NCBI GenBank assembly: GCA_903642325.1
Contig: CAHJWM010000009.1
Coordinates: 62,001 to 126,000 of the forward strand
Source of the DNA: Myxococcales bacterium
GTDB lineage: Bacteria > Myxococcota_A > Polyangia > Polyangiales > Polyangiaceae
DNA: 64,000 bases
Reading direction: 5' to 3'
A program made the position numbers and the translations under genes. The notes below the pieces were generated by a model. The model searched no databases and was not told the origin of the DNA. It was given only the letters and a program-made list of their open reading frames with translations. Below, piece after piece: positions 8,503 through 17,909 of the stretch. Positions within the stretch are counted from its first letter, which is position 1; every line of letters begins with the position of its first letter.

Positions 8503-9039
8503 CTATTGCTCGGCGGGTGAAGCCGTTCGTTCCCCGGTCAGCATGTAGCGCACTTGACATGGTAAGGCCTCGAACCCGCCTTCCACCCCGACTAAGCCCG
8601 CGCACTCGGAACCGTTCTCTGCCGCGTAGCCGAAGCTCATGTCGATGCTGAAGCTCGGGACATCCGCGGTGCTCGAGCTGAGCTTGCCGCTTGCCACGTC
8701 ACTTCGATCGATCACGCACCCGAGCTGATCGCTTCGTGCGGCCGCGAGCGTGACTTGCACGCCACTCTGGAAATCGAACGTCTTGCCGTCGCGCGCGATC
8801 GAACCAGGAATGGCCTCCTGCCCGTTCAGCCAGTACAGCGTGTCGCCATCGCGAGATAGTTTCACGTCGAACTGCCACTCTGGAGTGACACCGAGAAGTG
8901 GCGCTTTGCAGCTGTCGGTCGTGAGCGCGCCCGTTGCGTGGTAGGTGCCAAGACGATCGCCGGGCTCGTGCGCGTCCTGACCGCGGCCCAAACAACCGAA
9001 GCACAAACACGAAAATGCGCACGAGGCGACGAGTCGCAT
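8503..9039 (-). CDS. Putative lipoprotein, 178 aa
   Basis: Starts at ATG 9039 with a lipoprotein signal, MRLVASCAFSCLCFGC; the likely lipidated cysteine is within LCFGC. The frame is open to 9216 but the upstream part lacks coding character. The mature protein has several cysteines (for example TTDSCKAPL, DQLGCVIDR, NGSECAGLV, ALPCQVRY) that could form disulfides, and a beta-rich look consistent with a secreted small domain. No family is recognised. It may be transcribed together with the structured RNA region downstream (8.45-8.0 kb). Confidence 0.65.
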   Translation of the reverse strand: MRLVASCAFSCLCFGCLGRGQDAHEPGDRLGTYHATGALTTDSCKAPLLGVTPEWQFDVKLSRDGDTLYWLNGQEAIPGSIARDGKTFDFQSGVQVTLAAARSDQLGCVIDRSDVASGKLSSSTADVPSFSIDMSFGYAAENGSECAGLVGVEGGFEALPCQVRYMLTGERTASPAEQ

Positions 9040-9424
9040 GCGCAGTTCTGTTAGCAAGTGGCCGACGAAGGGCCAACGTTCTGGCGTCTGCGCTCCGCTC
9101 AGGATTGCGGCGCGTCGCCCGCGGGCGTGGCCTTGCGAGCGAGCGCGGCAGCCAGACCGACGCGCAACTTCGCGCGCTGTTTGACCCGCTTCCCCTTCAA
9201 AGGAGTGGTGAGCCATTCATGGCGGCGGCGGACGTTCCATAGAGCACGGTTCGACATTGGCCGCGTCACATAGCTGAGCCCGGGCGTCCACGCAAGACTG
9301 CTTCTGGGCAAAAACACCGGCCCGGCGTGCGCAGAGCTTCCGCGCGCTCGCAAGCCCGAATTTCCGCGATGCAACGCAAAGCGCTGGTCCGCTTGCCCAG
9401 CCATCGAACAAGCTATAACCCGTC
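9040..9424. other. Intergenic region between lipoprotein and kinase genes
   Basis: This 385-base gap separates two divergent genes and presumably holds both promoters. I see no convincing -35/-10 pair. A basic minus-strand frame from 9257 to 9099 (52 aa, with GKRVKQRAKLRVGLAAALAR) looks a little like a small nucleic-acid-binding protein but has no ribosome site and could be chance. No tRNA or strong hairpin was seen. Confidence 0.4.
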
Positions 9425-10348
9425 ATGACGACGCCTCCCCCGGCCCCCGCCATCCCCGTCACCGGAGGGGTCGTCCGCTCACCGCGCGGCCCGAGCTACC
9501 TTTTGGGTAAACGCCTGGGCAGCGGCGCCTTTGGCGCGGTCCACGACTGCATCGGGCCATTCGATCAGTCCTTCGCTATCAAAGTCTTTTTACCGGGCAA
9601 CAAGCCGTACGAGGAGGTGCGCGCCGAGTGGCTGAAGGAGGCCGAACGCCTGTATCGCCTGCGCCACCCGAACATCGTGTACGTGCACGATTATTTCGAG
9701 ACCTCTGGCCTATTCTATTTGGTCTTGGAACGCTGCGACCACAGCTTGGACGAGATGTTGAGCGCGCCGTTCACCGATCGCTTGGTGGTGGACGTGGCGC
9801 GCCAACTTTTGTTCGCCGTTCAGTACCTCGCGGACAATGAATTCGTGCACAACGATCTGCACGCCGGCAACGTGTTGGTCGTGCAAGGCGAACGGTTACA
9901 AGCCAAACTGAGCGACCTCGGCATCGCGCAAGAGCTGTACGGCTACGGCGGTGCGCGGCCGCCCATCGTACAGCACCGGCTGATGCCGCCGGAGGTTGCT
10001 GCCGGTGGCTACTCCACCAAGCAAAGCGATTTGTATCAGCTCGGCCTACTCATTTACCAAATGCACACCGGAGTTTATCCGATCGACATTACCGCTGGTT
10101 ACGCCGGAATCATCCAGCAAATTCGCGACGGCGTGCCGCGCGCAAAGGCCGAGGCGCTGAAGACTCCGATCGGAGACGTAGTCAGTGTCATGCTTCGACG
10201 CCAAGAGCAGTACCGCTACACGTCCGCGGCTCACGTTTGGGAAGAACTACAGAAGCTGGATGTGTGGTCCCGCGATCGCGTCGAACGCGCGGTCGACAGC
10301 GCCCAGGGCATGCCGGCTTCGCCGTCACCCCTGAGTCAGAACGAGTAA
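9425..10348 (+). CDS. Eukaryote-type Ser/Thr protein kinase
   Basis: Soluble kinase of 307 aa. The glycine loop GKRLGSGAFGAVHD is near residue 30, the ATP lysine lies in FAIKVF, and the catalytic loop reads HNDLHAGN, keeping the catalytic Asp and the metal-binding Asn while the usual HRD and DLK elements are altered. The magnesium loop is SDLG in place of DFG. The missing Arg of HRD suggests it does not need activation-loop phosphorylation. There is no transmembrane segment or sensor domain. Its stop is three bases before the start of the glutaredoxin-CysH gene, so the two are very likely cotranscribed, hinting at control of sulfur assimilation or redox. The substrate is unknown. Confidence 0.88.
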   Translation: MTTPPPAPAIPVTGGVVRSPRGPSYLLGKRLGSGAFGAVHDCIGPFDQSFAIKVFLPGNKPYEEVRAEWLKEAERLYRLRHPNIVYVHDYFETSGLFYLVLERCDHSLDEMLSAPFTDRLVVDVARQLLFAVQYLADNEFVHNDLHAGNVLVVQGERLQAKLSDLGIAQELYGYGGARPPIVQHRLMPPEVAAGGYSTKQSDLYQLGLLIYQMHTGVYPIDITAGYAGIIQQIRDGVPRAKAEALKTPIGDVVSVMLRRQEQYRYTSAAHVWEELQKLDVWSRDRVERAVDSAQGMPASPSPLSQNE

Positions 10349-10351
10349 TCG

Positions 10352-11362
10352 ATGCACGTGATCATGGTGAAAAAACGGCTGCTCAACGGCGAAGCATGCC
10401 CGAAATGCGCAGAAGCCGAGGCACTTTTACGAGCCCGGGGCTTGTGGTCTCGAATCGACGAGGTGGTATGGGCGGAGGAGGGCGACCCGCAATCGCGCGG
10501 TATGAAGCTCGCCGTTGAATACGGCATCCCGCTGGCACCTTTTTTCATCGTGGAAGATGAAGGCAGCGGGCCACGCACGTTCACGAGTACGCTTTTGTTC
10601 GTCAAAGCAATGCTGGGCAGTGAGGTCAGCGGCAACCCTTCGGCGCCCGCAACTGCGTTGACTGCGGAAGAGATTCTTCAGCTCGCCCTAGAGTTCGAAG
10701 CGGCTCCGCCAGAACGCACGGTGAAGTGGCTGCTCGAGCGGTTCGGCAGCGCCGTGGCGGTCGCGTTTAGCGGCGCGGAGGACGTGGCGTTGATCGACAT
10801 CGCCGTAAAGTCCGGGGCGCCATTTTCCGTTTTCACCCTCGACACCGGCCGGCTTCACCCCGAGACCTATCGCTTCATCGAAAAGGTGCGCGCACACTTC
10901 GGGGTCACGATCGAGATGATGTCGCCGCAGCTCGAACCGTTGCAGGCCATGGTGCGAAAAAAAGGGCTGTTTAGCTTCTATGAGGACGGGCATGGCGAGT
11001 GCTGTGGCATTCGTAAGCTCGAGCCATTGCGCCGGGCGCTCGGCCGCCAGCAGGCATGGATCACGGGCCAACGCCGCGATCAGAGCCCGACTCGCGCGGA
11101 CGTGCCCGTGCTGCAACGCGACACACATCAAGGTCTTAGCGGTCCGGTTTTGAAATTGAACCCCTTGGCCGCTTGGAGCTTACAGAAAGTATGGAGTTAT
11201 ATTCGCGCCAACGACGTGCCCTACAACGCGCTGCATGAGCAGGGTTACGTTTCGATTGGCTGCGAGCCCTGCACCCGCGTTCCGCGGCCCGGCGAGCATG
11301 AGCGCGCCGGCCGCTGGTGGTGGGAAGAAGCCACCAAGCGCGAGTGCGGGCTGCACACTTGA
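10352..11362 (+). CDS. cysH: Glutaredoxin-like domain fused to CysH-type APS/PAPS reductase
   Basis: Two domains. Residues 1-85 look like a glutaredoxin/thioredoxin fold: EACPKC supplies a CPxC redox pair and GIPLAPFF a cis-proline segment. Residues 110-336 form an adenylyl-sulfate or phosphoadenylyl-sulfate reductase: SGAEDVAL (PP-loop type), [12 protein letters not shown], a paired cysteine in CCGIRK, GCEPCTR, and the C-terminal catalytic ECGLH. The CC plus CxxC set is that of [4Fe-4S] enzymes, usually APS reductases. The product would be sulfite in sulfate assimilation. The fused domain could supply electrons directly, replacing a separate thioredoxin; in plants the order is reversed (reductase first). 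ATG 10364 is an alternative start. Confidence 0.87.
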   Translation: MHVIMVKKRLLNGEACPKCAEAEALLRARGLWSRIDEVVWAEEGDPQSRGMKLAVEYGIPLAPFFIVEDEGSGPRTFTSTLLFVKAMLGSEVSGNPSAPATALTAEEILQLALEFEAAPPERTVKWLLERFGSAVAVAFSGAEDVALIDIAVKSGAPFSVFTLDTGRLHPETYRFIEKVRAHFGVTIEMMSPQLEPLQAMVRKKGLFSFYEDGHGECCGIRKLEPLRRALGRQQAWITGQRRDQSPTRADVPVLQRDTHQGLSGPVLKLNPLAAWSLQKVWSYIRANDVPYNALHEQGYVSIGCEPCTRVPRPGEHERAGRWWWEEATKRECGLHT

Positions 11363-11365
11363 CCG

Positions 11366-12157
11366 CTAATCAATCACCTTGGTGCCGTTCGCGCGCAGGG
11401 GAGCCAGGGTCAGCCCCTCTTCGTCTGCGGGCGTCCCCGCGACGTATAGAACTTTGAGCTTCTTTAGGGGCTTCAGCACGGATAGGTCCTTCACCTGCGT
11501 GTGTTGGAGGCCGAGCTTCTCGAGCTTGCTCAGCTTGGCGAGCGGGCTTACGTCGCTGATTGATGTGTCATCGAGTGTGAGCTCGGTCAGGCTCGTGAGC
11601 GCCGCGAGGGGGCTGACATCCGTGATGCCCGTGTGGCTCAGGTCCAGTCGATCGAGCTTGCTGAGCTTGGAAAGGGGAGATGCGTCCTTCACTGCGCTGC
11701 CCGGGGCGCTCAGTGACTCGAGCTCGCGCAAGCCAGCGAGCGGCGACAAATCGTCGTAGTCGCCGACGCCGAGAAACAGATCTTTCAAATTGTTCAAGTG
11801 CGAAAAAGTGCACAGGTCGAGCTCGTGGGTGCGGGCCGCATTCGACAGGTTCAGCGAGCGCAGCTTACTGAGCTCCGCCAAGCTGATCGTGCCGCTGGGC
11901 TGCTTGAGCTTTCTTCGTACCTCCGCGTCCATACCAGGTTGGGTGAGTGCAGCATCGGAGCCTACGCCGCACTGAGCCAAAGTTTTTCTCACGGACGCGA
12001 GCGGGGACGCGGTTTGCGCTACGGCCGCCGACGAAATCGCGGCGTGAGCGAGGGGCGGGGGGGCCGGCGCGCTAGTAACTGGCTTCGGCGGGTCCTCACA
12101 GGCTACGCCCAAACACGTCAGACCTAGCCCGGCGAGCAAACGGCGAAATAGCGTCAT
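11366..12157 (-). CDS. Leucine-rich-repeat lipoprotein
   Basis: The N-terminus MTLFRRLLAGLGLTCLGVAC is a lipoprotein signal with lipobox LGVAC. After a proline/alanine linker, residues 100-250 carry about seven leucine-rich repeats of 22-23 residues, recognisable by repeated units such as LDRLDLSHTGITDVSPL and LTELTLDDTSISDVSPL, of the internalin-like LRR type. It should be anchored in a membrane facing the periplasm or surface and bind another protein. It converges on the cysH gene with only three bases between stops and lies 11 bases downstream of the LysR gene on the same strand. The binding partner is unknown. Confidence 0.85.
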   Translation of the reverse strand: MTLFRRLLAGLGLTCLGVACEDPPKPVTSAPAPPPLAHAAISSAAVAQTASPLASVRKTLAQCGVGSDAALTQPGMDAEVRRKLKQPSGTISLAELSKLRSLNLSNAARTHELDLCTFSHLNNLKDLFLGVGDYDDLSPLAGLRELESLSAPGSAVKDASPLSKLSKLDRLDLSHTGITDVSPLAALTSLTELTLDDTSISDVSPLAKLSKLEKLGLQHTQVKDLSVLKPLKKLKVLYVAGTPADEEGLTLAPLRANGTKVID

Positions 12158-12168
12158 CGTCGCTCACT

Positions 12169-13065
12169 CTAGTCGCGACTCGCCTTGCGATCGACACCCA
12201 AGACCCGCACCACGTCCAAGAATTTGTGGAGCGCCGGGGACAAATTTTGATGGCGCCACGCGATCGAGAGCTCAACCTCCGGTGTGCCCAGGATGGGGCG
12301 AAACGCCAGCCCAGGGCGGCGGAAATGACGCATCGACGAAGGCATCAACGCAACGCCGAAGCCTGCTGCCACCATGCTGATGATGTCTAGCTGCGGCGCC
12401 TCTTGCGCTATACGCGGCGCGAAGCCAGCGGCGTGACAGAGCCCCATCAACTGGTCGAAGAAGGCGGGCCCACGAGAGCGGGGAAATATCACGAACGGCT
12501 CGTGTTTGAGTGCGTCCAGCGGAATCACTCGGCGCGCGGTCAAAGGGTGGTCATCTGGAAGTACGACCATCAGCGCCTCTCGACGCACCAGCTCGGCGCT
12601 CAAGGCCGGGTCGTCGAGCGTCGAGCGCACGAACCCGACGTCCAGGGCGCCCGCTTTCAGCGCTTCGATCTGCTCGCCGGGCGACAGCTCGCGGAGGGCC
12701 AGCTCGACCGCAGGAAAGCGCGTACGAAAAGCGCGCAGCAGCTCGGTTAGCCCACTGTACGCGAGCGAGGAAGGAAAACCGATGATCAGGCGGCCGCTCT
12801 CCCCCCGGCTTGCACTCTCTGCGTCGTGCACGGCGGCGTCGAGCGCGTCGAACACTTGCTGAACCCGGCCAAGGAGGGCGCTGCCAGCCGGCGTAAGGTC
12901 AACGCGGCGCCGCGAACGCTCGAACAGCTTGAACCCTAGCTCCGCTTCCAGCGCTTGGATCTGACGGCTCAGCGGAGGTTGCTGGATGTGTAGGCGGCGG
13001 GCGGCCCGTCCGAAGTGCAACTCTTCTGCGACCGCGACGAAGTAGCGTAAATGGCGGAGCTCCAC
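12169..13065 (-). CDS. LysR-type transcriptional regulator
   Basis: Standard LysR regulator of 298 aa. The N-terminal winged helix-turn-helix includes LHFGRAARRLHIQQPPLS and RQIQALEAELGFKLFER; residues 90-290 form the effector-binding domain (for example GRLIIGFPSSLAYSGL). It is divergent from the RND efflux operon across 164 bases, the classical layout for a LysR protein controlling its neighbour. The effector is unknown; an efflux substrate or aromatic compound would be typical. Confidence 0.93.
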   Translation of the reverse strand: MELRHLRYFVAVAEELHFGRAARRLHIQQPPLSRQIQALEAELGFKLFERSRRRVDLTPAGSALLGRVQQVFDALDAAVHDAESASRGESGRLIIGFPSSLAYSGLTELLRAFRTRFPAVELALRELSPGEQIEALKAGALDVGFVRSTLDDPALSAELVRREALMVVLPDDHPLTARRVIPLDALKHEPFVIFPRSRGPAFFDQLMGLCHAAGFAPRIAQEAPQLDIISMVAAGFGVALMPSSMRHFRRPGLAFRPILGTPEVELSIAWRHQNLSPALHKFLDVVRVLGVDRKASRD

Positions 13066-13117
13066 GCGCTAAACCATTGCCCTCACGGACCGATCCATAC
13101 CCAAAAGGTATCATAGG

Positions 13118-13133
13118 ATGCGGAATAATGCAT
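13118..13133. promoter_or_regulatory. Possible LysR-family operator
   Basis: In the divergent LysR/RND intergenic region an inverted repeat ATGC-N8-GCAT lies at 13118-13133, overlapping the 8-bp palindrome AATGCATT at 13127-13134. LysR sites are usually short dyads in such regions. The match is short and could be chance. Confidence 0.3.
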
Positions 13134-13229
13134 TGGACGATCGTACACCTCGACCCTAGAGCTAGCTCGACCGGTGCCGCGGCGTGTAGCCGCGGCGGCC
13201 GGCGCGAAAACCGCTGAGATTATCCAAAC

Positions 13230-16200
13230 ATGTGGCTCGTACGCGTCGCACTTCAGCGCCCTTATACTTTCGTCGTGATGTCGATGCTGATCGTCATCTT
13301 GGGGGTGTTCACCATCCTGCGGATGCCGACGGACATTTTTCCGGACATCGATATTCCCGTCATTTCCGTGATTTGGAACTACGGCGGGCTGCCGCCCGAG
13401 GAAATGGAGCAGCGCATCGTCACCAACTACGAGCGCGTCTTGACCACGACCGTCAACGATATCGAGCACGTCGAGAGCCAAACTCTGAGCGGCGTGTCGG
13501 TGATCAAGATCTTCTTTCAGCCCGGCGCGAGTATCGACGCCGCGACTGCGCAAGTGACAGCGATTTCTCAAACCATTGTCAGGCAGCTTCCCCCCGGTGC
13601 TACCCCGCCGCTGATTATACGTTACAGCGCCTCGAACGTCCCCATTTTACAAGTTGCGCTGGAGAGCGACTCGCTCAGCGAACAGCAGATCTTCGATTAC
13701 GGCATGAACTTCATCCGCGCCGATATCGCGACGGTTCAGGGCGCTCAGATCCCGTTCCCGTATGGTGGCAAGCAGCGTCAGGTGATGGTGGATATCGACA
13801 CCAAGAAACTTTACGCCTGGGGTCTCTCCCCGCGCGACATCAATAACGCGCTCGGACTCCAGAATGTGATTTTGCCTACGGGCACCGCCAAGATGGGCGT
13901 CGAGGAGTATCCCGTCTTGATCAATTCGAGCCCGGAGCTGATCAAAGACCTTGGAGACCTGCCGGTAAAGACCGTCAATGGCACCACGGTCTACATCCGC
14001 GATGTAGCCAATGTGAGGGACGGTTACGCCCCACAAACCAGCATCGTGCACGTGTCCGGCGGCAAATCCGTGCTGATGACAATCCTCAAGAACGGGAGCG
14101 CGAGCACGCTGGACGTCGTGGGTAGGATCCGCGACATGTTGCCTGGGACCTTGGCCAAGCTGCCCAAGGAGCTGAAGGCATCGCTTCTGTTCGACCAATC
14201 CGTATTCGTACGGGCAGCCGTGAGTGGGGTGGTGAAAGAGGCCGCTATCGCCGCAGCGCTTACCGCACTGATGATTCTTTTGTTTCTCGGCAGCTGGCGC
14301 AGCACCGTGATTGTCGTGATATCGATTCCGCTTTCGATCTTGGTCTCGATCATCGTGCTGCGCGCGCTTGGCCACACGCTGAATGTCATGACTTTGGGTG
14401 GGATGGCCCTAGCGGTCGGTATTTTGGTGGACGACGCGACGGTCGCAATCGAAAACATCCACCGCAATATGGGCCAGAAAAAGCCCTTCATCCGCGCGAT
14501 CGTGGACGGCGCCCAGGAAATTTCCGTGCCGGCGCTGGTGTCCACCCTCTGTATTTGTATCGTGTTCGTGCCCGTGGCTTTCATCGCGGGCGCGGCCAAA
14601 TCGCTATTCGTGCCCCTGGCTCTGGCCGTCGTGTTCGCGATGCTGACGTCTTACGTGCTGTCTCGCACGCTCGTGCCTACCTTGGTGCGCTTTCTTCTGG
14701 AGAAAGAAGCCAAAGAGCACGAACATGGCCACGACTCGAGCACGCCTGGGCTGGCGCGGCGTTTCTTCGCGGCTTTCGATCGCGGGTTCGTGACGCTACG
14801 CACGGGCTACGGCCGTCGGCTGGCCTGGGCCTTGGAAAATCGCGGACTGTTCGTGACGGTTTTTCTGGCCTTCGTGGTCGCCTCGGTGGCGGCGCTGGTG
14901 CCGCTTCTCGGTCGAGATTTCTTTCCCAGTGTGGACGCGGGTTTGATCAAGATTCATGTGCGCGGTTCGCCCGGGCTTCGTATCGAAGAGACGGAGCGGC
15001 GCTTCGCCGCCATTGAAAACACCATTCGCACCATCATCCCCGCGCGTGAAATCGTAACCATGATCGACAACATGGGCGTTCCAACGAGTGGCTTGAACTT
15101 GTCACTCAGTGAGGGCGCGCTCATTTCGCCCTCGGACGGCCAGATCTCAATTTCGCTGAAGGAAGACCACGAACCGACGGTCGAATACGTGCGCAAGCTC
15201 AGGCGGCAGCTTCACCAAGACTATCCGGAATCGACGATCTTCTTTTTGGCTCCAGACATTTCGACCCAGGTGTTGAACTTCGGGCTCGCAGCTCCCATCG
15301 ACGTTCAGCTGATCGTCGCCCCCGGCAAGGAAAAGGAGACCTTGCTCGCCGCCAATCGGATCATGAGCAAAATGGCGGCCATACCCGGTGCCGTCGACGT
15401 GCATTTGGCCCAGGTCCTGACCAAGCCCGAGCTCCGCATCGACGTCGATCGCACGATGGCGTCGCTCTCGGGCATGACGCAGAAAGACGTAGCGAGCGAT
15501 CTGTTGGTGTCCCTGTCTTCGAGCTCACAAGTTGCGCCAAGTTACTGGCTCGACACCAAGCGCGGCGTACAATATTTGGTCGCCGTTCAAACTCCCCAGT
15601 ATCAAAACGACAGCTTTGACGCGGTCAATAATACACCCCTCTCGACCCCTGGTGAAGGCGGACCTCAGCTGCTTTCGAACGTTGCGGCAATTTCCCGCAC
15701 CGTCGGCCCCGCGAACATCACGCATTACAATGCTTCGCGCACCTTCGATGTACAGGCAAATGTCGACGGCACGGATCTCGGCTCGGTTGCCAGTGCCGTC
15801 TCCGCAATCGTAGCCGAAATCACGCCCACGCTTCCGCGAGGCACTAAAGTGAAGGTGAAGGGCCAGGTTGAGAGCATGGAATCTTCGTTCTCTGGCTTGG
15901 GTTACGGGCTGATCTTCTCCGTCGTCCTCGTGTACTTGCTGATGGTCGTAAATTTCCAGTCTTGGCTCGACCCGCTAGTGATCCTGATGGCTCTGCCGGG
16001 CGCGGTTGCCGGAATCGTTTGGTTATTGTTCTTGTCTCGCACCACCCTCAGTGTGCCAGCGCTGATGGGCTCGATCATGTGTGTGGGGGTGGCGACCGCG
16101 AACAGTATTTTGGTCGTCACCTTTGCCAACGATCAGCGCGAGGTCGGCCGCGATGCCAAGCATGCCGCCCTCGCCGCGGGCATGACGCGGCTTCGTCCGG

Positions 16201-16409
16201 TGATGATGACCGCCCTGGCCATGATCATTGGTATGCTACCGATGTCGCTCGGTCTCGGTGAGGGCGGTGAGCAGAACGCGCCGCTCGGACGCGCGGTTAT
16301 CGGAGGTCTGCTATTGGCCACGCTGACCACGCTGTTTTTCGTGCCCGTGATGTACAGCATTCTTCGCGGCAAGCCGCCAACGACCGACCCGCTTTTGGAG
16401 GATCTGTGA
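13230..16409 (+). CDS. RND-family efflux transporter, inner-membrane pump (AcrB-like)
   Basis: A 1059-aa proton-driven pump. The first membrane helix is at residues 10-30 (TFVVMSMLIVILGVFTIL), two large periplasmic loops lie at about 40-330 and 560-860, and clustered membrane helices follow each. The fourth-helix segment GILVDDATVAIENIHR contains the conserved Asp pair of HAE1-type pumps, and TSGLNLSLSEGALISPSDG belongs to the porter domain. It overlaps the membrane-fusion protein gene by GTGA, indicating one operon. No TolC-like outer-membrane gene is adjacent, so a distant one must serve. The exported substrate cannot be inferred; hydrophobic compounds are usual. Confidence 0.95.
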   Translation: MWLVRVALQRPYTFVVMSMLIVILGVFTILRMPTDIFPDIDIPVISVIWNYGGLPPEEMEQRIVTNYERVLTTTVNDIEHVESQTLSGVSVIKIFFQPGASIDAATAQVTAISQTIVRQLPPGATPPLIIRYSASNVPILQVALESDSLSEQQIFDYGMNFIRADIATVQGAQIPFPYGGKQRQVMVDIDTKKLYAWGLSPRDINNALGLQNVILPTGTAKMGVEEYPVLINSSPELIKDLGDLPVKTVNGTTVYIRDVANVRDGYAPQTSIVHVSGGKSVLMTILKNGSASTLDVVGRIRDMLPGTLAKLPKELKASLLFDQSVFVRAAVSGVVKEAAIAAALTALMILLFLGSWRSTVIVVISIPLSILVSIIVLRALGHTLNVMTLGGMALAVGILVDDATVAIENIHRNMGQKKPFIRAIVDGAQEISVPALVSTLCICIVFVPVAFIAGAAKSLFVPLALAVVFAMLTSYVLSRTLVPTLVRFLLEKEAKEHEHGHDSSTPGLARRFFAAFDRGFVTLRTGYGRRLAWALENRGLFVTVFLAFVVASVAALVPLLGRDFFPSVDAGLIKIHVRGSPGLRIEETERRFAAIENTIRTIIPAREIVTMIDNMGVPTSGLNLSLSEGALISPSDGQISISLKEDHEPTVEYVRKLRRQLHQDYPESTIFFLAPDISTQVLNFGLAAPIDVQLIVAPGKEKETLLAANRIMSKMAAIPGAVDVHLAQVLTKPELRIDVDRTMASLSGMTQKDVASDLLVSLSSSSQVAPSYWLDTKRGVQYLVAVQTPQYQNDSFDAVNNTPLSTPGEGGPQLLSNVAAISRTVGPANITHYNASRTFDVQANVDGTDLGSVASAVSAIVAEITPTLPRGTKVKVKGQVESMESSFSGLGYGLIFSVVLVYLLMVVNFQSWLDPLVILMALPGAVAGIVWLLFLSRTTLSVPALMGSIMCVGVATANSILVVTFANDQREVGRDAKHAALAAGMTRLRPVMMTALAMIIGMLPMSLGLGEGGEQNAPLGRAVIGGLLLATLTTLFFVPVMYSILRGKPPTTDPLLEDL

Positions 16410-17665
16410 CTTCGACCGAACATTCGAGCACGCCGGTTTCGCCGCGTTCCGGGCCGCCCCCGGCTGACGATCTAGGCTTCGATTTGCCCGAGGCGGGCTC
16501 GGTATCTCGTACGCGGCTGGTCACCTTCGGCGTGCTGGGCGTAGGCGCCCTGGCCGCGCTCTTCTTGTTCGGGTGGTTTCCGCGGCACCACGCGCAGAGT
16601 GAGCTCGTCGAGGGCGCTCGAACGGAGAGCGCGAGTGCGCCGATCGTCGTGGTCGTCGCGCCCAAGCTGATGAGCAGCGATCACAAAATAGTGTTGAGCG
16701 GCAGCGTACGGCCCCTCGAGGAGACGGTCGTTTACCCCAGGGCCGACGGCTACATCTCGAGCTGGTTGGTGGATATCGGAGCCAAGGTCAAAGAAGGCCA
16801 GACGCTCGCCGAGATCGAAACGCCGGAGCTAGATCAGGAGCTCGACCAAGCTCGCGCGCAGCTCGCGCAGGCGGCGGCTGGCGTGACGCAAGCCGCCGCC
16901 AACAAGGATTTCTCGAAGGCGAATTTGAACCGTTTCAAGCAGCTGGTGCCGGCCGGCGTGGCCAGCCAACAGGAGCTCGAGAAGAGCCAAGCGCAATCTG
17001 TAGTCGACTCTGCTAGCGTCAGCGTCGCCAAGGCTGCCGTCGCCGTGCAGGAAGCCAACATTCGGCGTCTGACGCAGCTGAAATCGTTTGCACACGTGAC
17101 GGCGCCCTTCGCTGGTACCATCACTTCTCGAACGGTAGATCGGGGTGCGCTCGTCAGCTCGGGTAACGCTACGCCCTTGTTCAAGGTGGCCGCCGTCGAT
17201 CCGGTGCGCGTGCTCGTACAGGTGCCGCAGGACGTAGCTGCGGGCGTAGTGACGAACCTGGACGCAATGGTCACCACGCGAGAATTTGCGGGCCGCGTGT
17301 TCATCGGCAAAGTCGCGCATACGGCGGGTGCGCTCGATCAACAGACCCGAACCATGTTGACCGAGGTGCGGGTCCCGAATCCGAACAATGAGCTTTTGAG
17401 TGGCATGTACGCGGAGGTTGCGCTGACTCTGCCGTCTGCCCACGAGGTTTACGAGCTGCCGGCTACGGCCTTGTTGAACGACGCCAAGGGGCTGCGTGTA
17501 GCGGTCGTCGACGCTCAAAACCGACTACGCCTCGTGTCGATTGCCCTAGAACGAGACGCCGGCGCAACCGTTCAGATTTCCAGTGGGATTACAGACAAGG
17601 ACCGTGTCGTCAAGCTCGCTAGCGCCGACATGATCGACGGTAAGCTCGTGCAGGTTAAAAAGTAA
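16406..17665 (+). CDS. RND efflux periplasmic adaptor (membrane fusion protein)
   Basis: AcrA/HlyD-family adaptor, 419 aa, starting at GTG 16406 and overlapping the pump gene by four bases. A cytoplasmic N-terminus of about 40 residues precedes one membrane helix (VTFGVLGVGALAALFLFGW), so it is anchored by a helix and not a lipid. Then come a beta-barrel/lipoyl part (SSWLVDIGAKVKEGQTLAEI), a long alpha-hairpin rich in Ala and Gln (about 145-215), the second lipoyl half (HVTAPFAGTI) and the C-terminal barrel. It links the RND pump to an outer-membrane channel. Confidence 0.93.
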   Translation: MTSTEHSSTPVSPRSGPPPADDLGFDLPEAGSVSRTRLVTFGVLGVGALAALFLFGWFPRHHAQSELVEGARTESASAPIVVVVAPKLMSSDHKIVLSGSVRPLEETVVYPRADGYISSWLVDIGAKVKEGQTLAEIETPELDQELDQARAQLAQAAAGVTQAAANKDFSKANLNRFKQLVPAGVASQQELEKSQAQSVVDSASVSVAKAAVAVQEANIRRLTQLKSFAHVTAPFAGTITSRTVDRGALVSSGNATPLFKVAAVDPVRVLVQVPQDVAAGVVTNLDAMVTTREFAGRVFIGKVAHTAGALDQQTRTMLTEVRVPNPNNELLSGMYAEVALTLPSAHEVYELPATALLNDAKGLRVAVVDAQNRLRLVSIALERDAGATVQISSGITDKDRVVKLASADMIDGKLVQVKK

Positions 17666-17909
17666 CGGGCCGGTCGTTCCGGCAGCGTACCCGGCTAGAT
17701 GCGCTCTCGACCCGCGAGCAGACGTGCTCAACTGCGCATTATCGACGCGTTGCGCGCGAGCTGCGAAGAAGGCGCGCTCGGGCAATCGCTCTCTGCATTG
17801 CGGCGGACCCACGTCAGACATCTTGGTAAGATTCCGTAAGGACCTCATTTCGGGTGGCCTTGCGGGAGGTCGCGCGACAAGCCCGCGCTCAACCGCTAGA
17901 TTGCGGCCA

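Noticed and set aside
9217-9462. Cysteine-containing 81-aa minus-strand frame overlapping the kinase start
   Set aside because: It covers the kinase start region in antisense, has no ribosome site and no recognisable pattern.
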